Assembly (NCBI GenBank): GCA_021324445.1
Contig: JAJPJC010000129.1
Span: 1-50,162, forward strand
DNA: 50,162 nucleotides
Reading direction: 5' to 3'
From: Isosphaeraceae bacterium
GTDB lineage: Bacteria > Planctomycetota > Planctomycetia > Isosphaerales > Isosphaeraceae
The number at the start of each line of letters is the position of its first letter. Within the stretch, counting starts at the first letter, position 1. The notes beneath the pieces are model-generated. The model saw only the letters and a program-made list of their open reading frames with translations, was not told the DNA's origin and did not search any database. Below, piece by piece: positions 1 through 6,683 of this stretch. The position numbers and the translations under genes were made by a program.

Positions 1-1412
1 GAAACGGTTTTAGAAGCGCGCTTCAGAACAAGACGCCAGGATCGACGACCGGCCGGGTGGCCCCCTCCAAACGATCGAATTTGGCTCTGATTTCCCGATC
101 GGTCCCACGGGTGCTGGGGATCCGCCGGCGCGTCGAGCCATTCGCCGCTGCGACAGGCGCGGGCATAGTTCTGGAAGGCGGCCTTGAGCAGCGCACACCG
201 CGGGTGGAGCAACAGGCAGCCCGAGTCGAGCAGGGTCTCGAGCTGGTCCAGCCCATCGGTCACGCGGTGGACCGGCCATCGGCCGAGGTTACTCCGCCCG
301 AAGACCCGCTCGAACTCGCCATAGGCGGCCGGCCCGATACCCGTCCGGGCCGTGGAGGCCGGGTCGAGCCGCACCGTATCGAGCCGGCCCAACGACGGCA
401 GCTCCCCCGAGTGGGCCCAGACCGCCTTGGCCGCCGCCTCGGAAAAGAGTCCTTCCTTGTGGAGGTCGCCGAAGACGCTGACCCGCTGCCGGTACGCATC
501 GACCGGCCGGACCTGGAACCAGACCGCGCCGACGTGGCGACTCACGCCGCAGTCGATCGCCAGGTGCACGGCGAGCCGGGGGTCGTACTCCGCCTCGACG
601 CTGACGTGCCGGGCCGGGTCGAAGCCGGTGAACCACGCCCCTTCGCCGACCTCGATGATTTCCGCATGGATCTCCTGCTGGCCCAGCCGTGTCCCCTCAT
701 AGGTCGCCACGATCTTCTCGAAGAACGAGGGGGCCAGGTGCCGCCGATTGTCGTAGGTCGAGCCCCGCACCAGCGCCGTCGTCGGATCCCCGACCAAGTC
801 CTTGATGAGCCGCACGGGCTTGGGGGTCGTGGTGACGCAGACCCGCGGGTTGTCCCCCAGCCGCAAGCCCAGCATCAGGTTGTCCCAGGCCGCCGGCCGG
901 GGCCAGGCGGCTAGCTCATCCGCGTAGGCGGCTTCGAATTGGGGACCGCGGAGCCGGTCGGGCTCCTCAGCCGAGAACGTGGTGGCGCGGACGCCTTTGG
1001 GCCAGGTCAACCGCCGCTTCGAGGGTTCATAGACCGGGCGGAACCACGGGGGACAGACGGCGAGGAGGCCGCTCTCACCCTCGACCACGGTATCGCGGAC
1101 GTCGGCGGCGGTCGGGGCCACGAGGGCGATCCGCCGCGCCAGGCCGGTCTCGGCCAGATGGCGCACCCACTCGGCGGCGCATCGGGTCTTACCGGCCCCG
1201 CGGCCCATGAGGAGCAACCAGGTGCGCCAGTCGCCGGCCGGGGGCCGCTGGGCCGGCCGGGCGCGCGGGTGGGCGCGGCACTCGCCGGCCGGCACGCCGC
1301 AGGGGCAACCCTCGGCGTACCAGTCCCAGGGAGCCCGGTCGCGGACCGCAGGGGGCCTGGCCCGCCGGCGTTCGAGCCGCTCAAGCCTGGTCCGGATCGC
1401 CGGCCGGCTCAT
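1..1412 (-). CDS. Phage/GTA-type terminase large subunit (partial at window edge)
   Basis: This would be the motor-nuclease that packages DNA into a phage or gene-transfer-agent head. Translating from the ATG at 1412 gives a Walker A motif GRGAGKT at about residues 70-76 and a Walker B-like YADELAAW near residue 165. A C-terminal nuclease-like half follows, with acidic patches IDCG, LDPAS and a late DPQHP. The order and spacing resemble the terminase of the RcGTA g2/COG5323 type. After DPQHPW the frame loses family character; a neighbouring frame carries REIRAKFDRLEG and a stop at 23, so a late frameshift is possible. The frame stays open to base 1, so the true end is unseen. The start overlaps the upstream small gene by 32 bases, suggesting translational coupling. 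No capsid or portal gene is visible, so it may be a relic. Confidence 0.75.
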   Translation of the reverse strand, partial: MSRPAIRTRLERLERRRARPPAVRDRAPWDWYAEGCPCGVPAGECRAHPRARPAQRPPAGDWRTWLLLMGRGAGKTRCAAEWVRHLAETGLARRIALVAPTAADVRDTVVEGESGLLAVCPPWFRPVYEPSKRRLTWPKGVRATTFSAEEPDRLRGPQFEAAYADELAAWPRPAAWDNLMLGLRLGDNPRVCVTTTPKPVRLIKDLVGDPTTALVRGSTYDNRRHLAPSFFEKIVATYEGTRLGQQEIHAEIIEVGEGAWFTGFDPARHVSVEAEYDPRLAVHLAIDCGVSRHVGAVWFQVRPVDAYRQRVSVFGDLHKEGLFSEAAAKAVWAHSGELPSLGRLDTVRLDPASTARTGIGPAAYGEFERVFGRSNLGRWPVHRVTDGLDQLETLLDSGCLLLHPRCALLKAAFQNYARACRSGEWLDAPADPQHPWDRSGNQSQIRSFGGGHPAGRRSWRLVLKRASKTV

Positions 1413-1683
1413 CGGTCCCTCCTTCCTGCTCCAGCCGGGTGAGGCGTTCATCGAGCTCCTCGAACTCCCGCGCGACCATCGAGACGCGGATCGTCTCCAG
1501 GTTGATGCGGCTGGCCATCAAGAGGGCCTTGGAGGCGGAGACCGCCTCGCGGGGCGGCGTGTCCGGGTTGTTGGCGATGGCGATCAGCCGGTCGACGAGC
1601 TCGGGCCGCCGCTCGGGAGGGACGGGCCAGGCCTCCCGCAACGCCCGCTCGGCAAGGCGGGCATCCAGGTCACGAGACCTCAT
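1381..1683 (-). CDS. Small helical protein upstream of the terminase
   Basis: This 100-residue protein is charged and predicted helical, with no transmembrane segment. It sits directly upstream of the terminase large subunit, and the two reading frames overlap by 32 bases. The position and size fit a terminase small subunit or GTA g1-like protein, but I recognise no diagnostic motif, so the function is inferred from context only. The C-terminal half has a heptad-like pattern (REFEELDERLTRLEQE) that could form a coiled coil. The start is the ATG at 1683. Confidence 0.55.
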   Translation of the reverse strand: MRSRDLDARLAERALREAWPVPPERRPELVDRLIAIANNPDTPPREAVSASKALLMASRINLETIRVSMVAREFEELDERLTRLEQEGGTDEPAGDPDQA

Positions 1684-2053
1684 GGTTGTTGGCTCCTGTG
1701 GTCAGACTGGATGGATATGATGACACCGGCCGGGCCATGCCGGGCCGAGGCTGATGATGAGCGCACCCGTGCCCCAAAGCCCCCAGGCTCCCCGGGCCGA
1801 CGGGGGCACGAAGTCGGGCCAGCGGGCTGGCGTCGGCTCCCGTGGGAGGGAAGGGACCCCGCGGGCGGCGATGGCCGCGGCGACGCTGACAAGGTGCAGG
1901 CGGCCCGGCCCTCGCGGACGCGGAGGGCTTCTCAGGAAGGCGGCCGCCGTGGAGTTGGTCGTCGGCTCTGGCCCCAGGCAGAGAAGCGGTCCCGGCCCGC
2001 CCCGGCCGGCGCGATCTCTGGGGCAGGTCTCCGTCTCTTGCCGCATGGCCCCG
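1684..2053. other. Gap between terminase pair and integrase fragment
   Basis: Open frames exist on both strands, but they are rich in Pro, Arg and Gly as expected of GC-rich noncoding DNA, and none shows a family motif or a convincing ribosome-binding site. I see no supported gene here. Confidence 0.4.
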
Positions 2054-2707
2054 TCACGGGCCGCCGCCGGTGGCGGCCTTGACCATCGCCACGATCCCGG
2101 CGCGGACCGCCTCGGGCAATCGGCCCCAGGCATCGATGACGGCGGCCAGGTCTGAGTCGGTCTGACAGTTGTCGTGGATCAAGGAAGGCGCAAGTGATTG
2201 CTCACCTGAGGAATTCGGCTTGTTTTTGCCTTTCTGGCCCTTCTCAGGCATCGGACTCAAAATCCGGTCCCCGCAAGGGGGTGTGGGTTCAAGTCCCACC
2301 TTCGGTACTCGCCCGTCAGGCCGCGGCAGGACCCGCTCCGAGGCGTCGGGACCCTGTTTTTCCAGGGTTTTCCCCTCCATCAACGCCAGAACATCCGATC
2401 CTGCCATCACGTCGGCGAGCGACGCGAGGCGTCCCCAAGCGGCCCACGCGGTGGGCAAATAATGGGCAAAGCGGTTACTTATGGGTAGGCGTTCCGGCCC
2501 GGTTTTTCCGGGGTCTTTCGCTGGGGCTCCGCCCACCTCTGATATAATGCAATGGGCAGATCCGCTGTCGGTTCCCGCCGCCGCCCGTGCATCGGGCTGG
2601 TCCCCCGAGAGCTTGAGGGAAGCCAGAAGCGAGGTGGCGGCCTCGATGTCTACGCCACGCGGCCTGGTATAGCGGCCGGTCAGCTCCAGCGTGGAGTGCC
2701 GCATCAT
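2054..2707 (-). pseudogene. Tyrosine integrase, C-terminal fragment
   Basis: The N-terminal part of this frame reads MMRHSTLELTGRYTRP, the His/Arg-to-Tyr box at the end of a tyrosine recombinase catalytic domain (the RHST and RYT spacing fits planctomycete XerD-like integrases). Upstream codons continue in frame (FVQKMMRHS) but the rest of the catalytic domain is missing: about 70 bases farther upstream lies the left inverted repeat of the IS630-type element, so the gene was probably cut by that insertion. The C-terminal half contains the antisense reading of a tRNA-Leu 3' half (VGLEPTPPCGDRIL), then a conserved-looking tail (DLAAVIDAWGRLPEAVRAGI). Overlap of an integrase end with its own attachment site is known for some integrative elements. 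The protein cannot be active as it stands. Confidence 0.7.
2251..2308 (+). tRNA. tRNA-Leu(CAA) 3' half (att-like remnant)
   Basis: The plus strand has an anticodon stem TCGGA/TCCGG around the loop CTCAAAA (anticodon CAA, leucine), then a long type-II variable arm, a T arm (GTGGG, TTCAAGT, CCCAC) and the acceptor 3' strand CTTCGGT followed by A. The matching 5' half (acceptor strand and D arm) is absent upstream. Such 3' halves are the usual identity segment left where tyrosine integrases use a tRNA gene. It lies inside the integrase fragment, on the opposite strand. It is not a functional tRNA. Confidence 0.75.
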
Positions 2708-2776
2708 CTTCTGAACGAACGTCGGGTGACGCCTTCTCCAGGGTCAGTTCGCCGAAAAAACCCGGTTTTCGGGGGC

Positions 2777-2872
2777 TCGGCGGCCGGGTTCCACTCCCGA
2801 TCCGCTCACCTGATCATAGATAGGCATCCCTTTATTGAGACCGACCCCGTTTTCCCCTTGTTTTCCAGGCCC
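2777..2872 (+). repeat. Left long inverted repeat of the IS630-type element
   Basis: Bases 2777-2840 are identical, inverted, to 4126-4189 (64 of 64). The similarity continues with a few mismatches to about 2872, matching 4093-4125. The repeat is far longer than the 20-40 bp terminal repeats usual for IS630 elements. Confidence 0.85.
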
Positions 2873-2975
2873 TCGGTGGGGGGCTCCCCAGAAACTGTGG
2901 GGTCCGGACCTGACGGGAAGTTCTTTGACAAGTAGAATCGGTCATCGAGACACCACGGGTCAAGGGGGTGACGCG

Positions 2976-3509
2976 ATGGCTCCGATCATCTTGAGTGTCC
3001 GCCTGCGTGGGGAACTGGAAGACCTCGTGTTCCGGACCCCTTCGGCCAAGGAGCGGTGTCGCGCCCAGGCGGTGCTCTGGCTCGCTGAGGGACTCTCCGC
3101 CGACCAGGTCGCCGAGACGTTCCAGGTCAGTCGTCAGACCGTCTACAACTGGGCCAACCGCTTCCTCCAGCGCGCGGGCCTTGACCTCAGGGCGCGCCTG
3201 CTCGACGCCCCGCGGTCCGGCCGTCCGCCTTCGATCTCCGGGATCATCGACCCCGTGATCGAGGTGCTCTTCACGGACGATCCCCGCGCGTTGGGTTATC
3301 ATGCCACGGTCTGGACCGCCGAGCTGCTCCAGCACCACCTGGAGCGAGCCCATGGGATCACGGCCTCCCTCAAGAGTATCAGTGCGGCGATCGCACGGTT
3401 GGATCTCCGCTGGAAACGGCCCCGGTATGAGTTGGCGGCGCGGCCGGCGACCTGGCGCCAGGCAAAAGGGGGCGGAAACGCCGTCTGGAGGGCCGTTCGC
3501 GCACGGTGA
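2976..3509 (+). CDS. IS630-type transposase, N-terminal (HTH) part
   Basis: This frame encodes the DNA-binding half of an IS630-family transposase. It has a helix-turn-helix region (SADQVAETFQVSRQTVYNW) at about residues 40-58 and a second helical domain ending RLDLRWKRPRYE, which in intact members leads directly into the DDE domain. I chose the ATG at 2976 because family similarity begins at MAPIILSV; the longer frame upstream is unlikely to be translated. The frame ends at 3509, just where the second frame begins. The junction runs through GCAAAAGGGGGC (3462-3473), and the catalytic frame lies at -1. Both A and G runs allow slippage, but it is not a canonical heptamer. It could be programmed frameshifting, known in this family, or a disabling indel. 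Confidence 0.8.
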   Translation: MAPIILSVRLRGELEDLVFRTPSAKERCRAQAVLWLAEGLSADQVAETFQVSRQTVYNWANRFLQRAGLDLRARLLDAPRSGRPPSISGIIDPVIEVLFTDDPRALGYHATVWTAELLQHHLERAHGITASLKSISAAIARLDLRWKRPRYELAARPATWRQAKGGGNAVWRAVRAR

Positions 3510-4024
3510 TCTTGATGCTGGACGAAACGATCGTCACGGAGACGCCTCCCTTGGATTGCTGCTATGGTCCCATCGGCGAGCAGGTTCGGGTGCCGATCAG
3601 CGGCGCGCACGCCAAGCGGCTGCTCCACGGGGCGATCAATATTCGGAGCGGCGATCTCGCGTTGCTGGTCACCGAGGATTGGAACCAAGACGCGCATGAG
3701 GTGTTCCTCCGATTGGTCCGTGCCCATTGGCGTGGTTGGAACCTCGTAGTCTTCGAGGATCGCGCGACCCAACATAAGGCGGCTCGGGGTTGGGCCCGGG
3801 AATGCCTGAAGATCGAGGCCCGATTACTCCCCCGAGCGACACCGGAATTGAACGCCATGGACCACCTCTGGAGGCACACGAAGCGAGAGACTCTGGGCGA
3901 CCGGGCGACACTGTCGATCGAGGCCTCGGCGCTGGCGGCCTGTCAGTACCTGTTCGACCTGAGCCCGCATGACCGCTTGCAGAAAGCGGGCGTGTTGTCG
4001 GGCAACTTCTGGTTAACCCTGTGA
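3506..4024 (+). CDS. IS630-type transposase, C-terminal (DDE) part
   Basis: This frame carries the RNase H-like catalytic domain that cuts and joins element ends. The first acidic residue is in MLDET, the second in FEDRATQHK, and the third region reads PELNAMDHLW, where families usually have PELNPIEHLW; the third acid is thus Asp instead of Glu, a DDD variant. Upstream of the GTG at 3506 the frame continues with KRRLEGRSRT, normal linker for the family, so the protein is probably made as a fusion with the preceding frame. It has no convincing ribosome-binding site of its own. Confidence 0.78.
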   Translation: MILMLDETIVTETPPLDCCYGPIGEQVRVPISGAHAKRLLHGAINIRSGDLALLVTEDWNQDAHEVFLRLVRAHWRGWNLVVFEDRATQHKAARGWARECLKIEARLLPRATPELNAMDHLWRHTKRETLGDRATLSIEASALAACQYLFDLSPHDRLQKAGVLSGNFWLTL

Positions 4025-4092
4025 GGATGAAATCAAAGAATTTCTGGATCTGTCTTCCTCCCCGGGATCGATTCCCACGACCATGACGAGCA

Positions 4093-4189
4093 GGGCCTTG
4101 AAAACAAGGTGGAAACGGGGTCGGCTCTCAATAAAGGGATGCCTATCTATGATCAGGTGAGCGGATCGGGAGTGGAACCCGGCCGCCGA
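4093..4189 (-). repeat. Right long inverted repeat of the IS630-type element
   Basis: This is the inverted partner of 2777-2872: 4126-4189 is a perfect 64-base match and 4093-4125 a diverged extension. It starts about 70 bases after the transposase stop codon. Confidence 0.85.
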
Positions 4190-4286
4190 CCTCAAGATTC
4201 CCCGTGTTTTTCAGCCCTGCGGTCTCGACGGAGGCCCCAACGAGGGCCCGGCCCGTTTGTCAAAGAACTTTCTGCGACCTACTTAG

Positions 4287-4874
4287 CTAGCTCGCATACT
4301 CGCTCGCCATGAAACGGTCGATCATCTCACCGAACAGGTCGGAGGGTTCGGCGATGCTTCCCTCTGGGCTCGGGGCAGCGCGGGCGGGCTTGGCGGGGGA
4401 TGCGCTCGTATGATTGGAGTGCGGCCTCCCGGCGGCGGTGACAGGCGCGGCGGCGCGCTCGGGCTTCCCAGCCAGAGTGCGACCCATCAGGCGTGTGGGC
4501 AGGGCCTCGCCGTTCACGTCGATCCACTCCGCTGCGTCGCGCTCGCTGAGTTCTTCCCCATCCAGGCCGTCCGGAAGATCGGTGCCAGCATGCCGCTCCG
4601 GCACAGGCTCATCGAAGGACCGGTAGAGATCCGACAAGTCGATGTGCAAGCGCAGCCATCGAACCTTGTCGAGTTCGTCCACGAAGATCAAGCACTGGCC
4701 TTCGCGATCACCGCGGTCCCGCCAACATCGCTTCTCACCAGTGTTGCGTTCCCCGAACATCACCGTAAGAAACTGCGGAGTCGGGCAGATCGTCTCGATC
4801 TCCCCGTTGAGCGCCTTGTACCGAATGAGCAAGTTCTGACTTGGACGCGCACGTCCGGCGGGGTCTCTTGACAT
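4287..4874 (-). CDS. Hypothetical protein
   Basis: This is a 195-residue soluble protein that I do not recognise. Residues 1-110 look globular (ICPTPQFLTVMFGERN, then FVDELDKVRWLRLHIDLSD). Residues 130-175 are low-complexity Ala/Pro/Ser, and the last 20 form an amphipathic segment (DLFGEMIDRFMASEY). The start ATG at 4874 (MSRDPAG) was preferred to the upstream one because the preceding 19 codons look noncoding. It lies between the IS element and decayed genes, so it is probably cargo of a mobile region. Confidence 0.6.
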   Translation of the reverse strand: MSRDPAGRARPSQNLLIRYKALNGEIETICPTPQFLTVMFGERNTGEKRCWRDRGDREGQCLIFVDELDKVRWLRLHIDLSDLYRSFDEPVPERHAGTDLPDGLDGEELSERDAAEWIDVNGEALPTRLMGRTLAGKPERAAAPVTAAGRPHSNHTSASPAKPARAAPSPEGSIAEPSDLFGEMIDRFMASEYAS

Positions 4875-4884
4875 GATGTTCCCC

Positions 4885-5224
4885 TCAGCGTAGGGCCGGA
4901 CCGGACCGACGCGGCAGGCTGAGGGGTCCACCGCAACGGCCCGGTCCCCTTGGCCTGACGGTTTGCAACCCGTTGGGCCGTCCCGAGGTCGTCCCCCTCC
5001 GCTGAAGCCGCCTGTGCGACCAGCCGGAACGCTTCGACATCAATCGTAGGACGTGGTCGGCCTGTTGGAGAACTGCATCGATTTCCCGCAAGGATTCGTG
5101 TGGATATAGGTGGGATGGGCATCTTGTTGCGCGCTCCCGCTTTGAAGTCGTGACCATCTGCCCGGCAGGGGCGATTGACTCGGCGCCCTTCTCGGACGCT
5201 GCCTGCGCCAGCGATCCTTGCCAA
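4885..5224 (-). pseudogene. Possible frameshifted hypothetical gene
   Basis: Two minus-strand frames look protein-like in succession. One covers roughly 5157-5040 (HLYPHESLREIDAVLQQADH); the other covers roughly 5045-4900 (PTIDVEAFRLVAQAASAEGD). They could be one gene broken by an indel near 5040. I recognise no family and the call rests on amino-acid composition alone. Confidence 0.3.
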
Positions 5225-5560
5225 ACAGGCTGGCTCTATCGAATAGATGGACTGTGTCGATCATGCGGGGCAGCGTTACCCAACACAGCAACGATCCTCC
5301 GGCTCAAGGTCGCCTTTGGTGGCATCTGCGGAGTGGGCGCGGGCTTGCTGTTCATGGCCAGCGGCCCAGATGGCTCGCTCGCTTGGGGGGCGCTGATGGC
5401 CGCTTGCAGTATCGTTCTGAATCGGAATCGCCGCCGGCAGTCTCGCCCGCGCCGCCCGGAGGAAGGCTACGGAACGGGAGAGGTCGGCCTGCCCCGGCGC
5501 GACGCGGCGCCTGCTGGTAGAATCGAGGTTCCGGCTCGGCGGGCCGGGTCGATCGCCGAC
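5150..5560 (+). CDS. Possible small membrane protein (end uncertain)
   Basis: The frame beginning at 5150 has a CRSCG pair of cysteines near residue 36 followed by two hydrophobic stretches (about residues 50-68 and 75-88) and a basic tail. This looks like a short zinc-ribbon/two-helix membrane protein. No stop occurs until 5941, where the same frame is the end of a different broken gene, so the original C-terminus cannot be placed. The function is unknown. Confidence 0.3.
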
Positions 5561-5584
5561 AACTCGTCCCTCAGTCCAGCGCGA

Positions 5585-5941
5585 GCCCCGCGACGATCCG
5601 GAGACCTACCGGTGGTTTGCGGCCAACCTGCACCGGGTGCGCGAGCCGTCGCTGCGGCACTACGTCCGGGCCACGGAGCTCAAGGCCGCGGGCATGGACT
5701 GGACCGCGGTGCTGGCGACCGAGGGGGAGAACCCACGGGCCCGGCTGGCGGCCGAGCTGTTGGCCAGCGCTGTCTACGCCAGCACCGCGACGCGGGTGCA
5801 GGCATTCGTCGAGCAGGTGGCGGGTGCCGGTCGAGCTTCTTCAGCTACCGCCAGACACCATCGCCCAGCCTGCACGACACGGCGCCTGTTCATCCGAACC
5901 AAGGCGCCTCATCAGGGGTCGCCCCTTCGCATAGCTTCTGA
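5585..5941 (+). pseudogene. Frameshifted small planctomycete protein
   Basis: One frame from about 5585 encodes DDPETYRWFAANLHRV, then REPSLRHYVRATELKAAGMD and RARLAAELL. Near 5815-5825 the protein-like sequence moves to another frame, giving GCRSSFFSYR and ending at 5941. The joined product would be about 115 residues. It resembles small uncharacterised proteins I associate with planctomycete genomes, but I cannot assign a function. The single frameshift makes it a probable pseudogene. Confidence 0.5.
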
Positions 5942-6029
5942 TGATGTCGACAGCACGCTGGGAGTATGCCGAGCAGTCGGATGCGACGGCCGATGTGGAC
6001 GTGGTGGCGGAAGAGCGAAGACGCACAGG

Positions 6030-6641
6030 TTAGCGTACGTTTCTGTTCGGATGATTGTGCGACCCCAGTTCCCGCTCGCCCGGCGCGATGGTCGGGTCCG
6101 CGTCCTGAGCGTACTTCTTGGGGGTGTCGCGGACATCGAGCCATAGTAACACCACGCTGATGCCGGTCGCGATCACGAGCAGCCACTCGCCCGGCTGGTC
6201 CCACCAGGCGAGCAGACCCCCCGCCGAGAACGCCAGCGCCACCGCGAGGATGATCAGGGAGAGCCAGCGATGGAACCGACCGACGTCGGTCTCGTGGAAC
6301 TCGGCCAGCGAGCGGTAGACATGGCGGCCCTCGTCGTGCGGGGTGCAGAACCCCTTGAGTACGCAGGCGTTGCAGGACGAAGCCGGAGCCTTGTAGATGG
6401 CCAGCTTGTCCCGGTCGTCGAACGTGTGCAGTGTGAGCAATTCCCCCTGCGGGCACTCGTATCGGTCGAGTTCGGCATCGTAGGCGAACCCGGTGTGGGC
6501 ATACCTCTGGGCGCGGTGGAAGTGGGCCCGGGCCAGGGACTCCAGGGCCCAGCCGCCGATCCACAGGACCAGCAGGTAAGCCAGGAGCAGGCCGAGCCCG
6601 AGGTCGATTGCGCAGCCCCACGTGTTGAGTGTCGGTAGCAT
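6030..6641 (-). CDS. Membrane protein with Cys motif, partner gene of NO reductase
   Basis: This 203-residue protein has one N-terminal membrane helix (about residues 10-32) and two C-terminal ones (about 124-143 and 150-168). Between them lies a soluble loop with the cysteine motif CNACVLKGFC followed by TPHDEGRH. The motif could bind a metal or a redox cofactor, but no named family comes to mind. It starts 42 bases downstream of the quinol NO reductase on the same strand, so the two are probably cotranscribed and it may assist or regulate that enzyme. That role is inferred from position only. Confidence 0.75.
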   Translation of the reverse strand: MLPTLNTWGCAIDLGLGLLLAYLLVLWIGGWALESLARAHFHRAQRYAHTGFAYDAELDRYECPQGELLTLHTFDDRDKLAIYKAPASSCNACVLKGFCTPHDEGRHVYRSLAEFHETDVGRFHRWLSLIILAVALAFSAGGLLAWWDQPGEWLLVIATGISVVLLWLDVRDTPKKYAQDADPTIAPGERELGSHNHPNRNVR

Positions 6642-6683
6642 CGAGGAGGATCCCCGGGGTCGATCGGTCCGCTCGCGCCCGGT

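Larger units (their letters stand above)
2777..4189 (+). mobile_element. IS630-type insertion element
   Basis: Two overlapping frames encode the HTH and DDE halves of an IS630-family transposase between long inverted repeats. A second inverted pair of 14 bases, AAGTTCTTTGACAA at 2919-2932 and its complement at 4257-4270, lies inside the left long repeat but outside the right one. The true ends are therefore ambiguous: either the 64-bp repeats are termini or they belong to older surrounding DNA. The expected TA target duplication could not be assigned with confidence. Confidence 0.7.

Noticed and set aside
2251..2308. Taken as an intact tRNA-Leu gene
   Set aside because: The 5' acceptor strand and D arm are missing upstream; only the 3' half is present.
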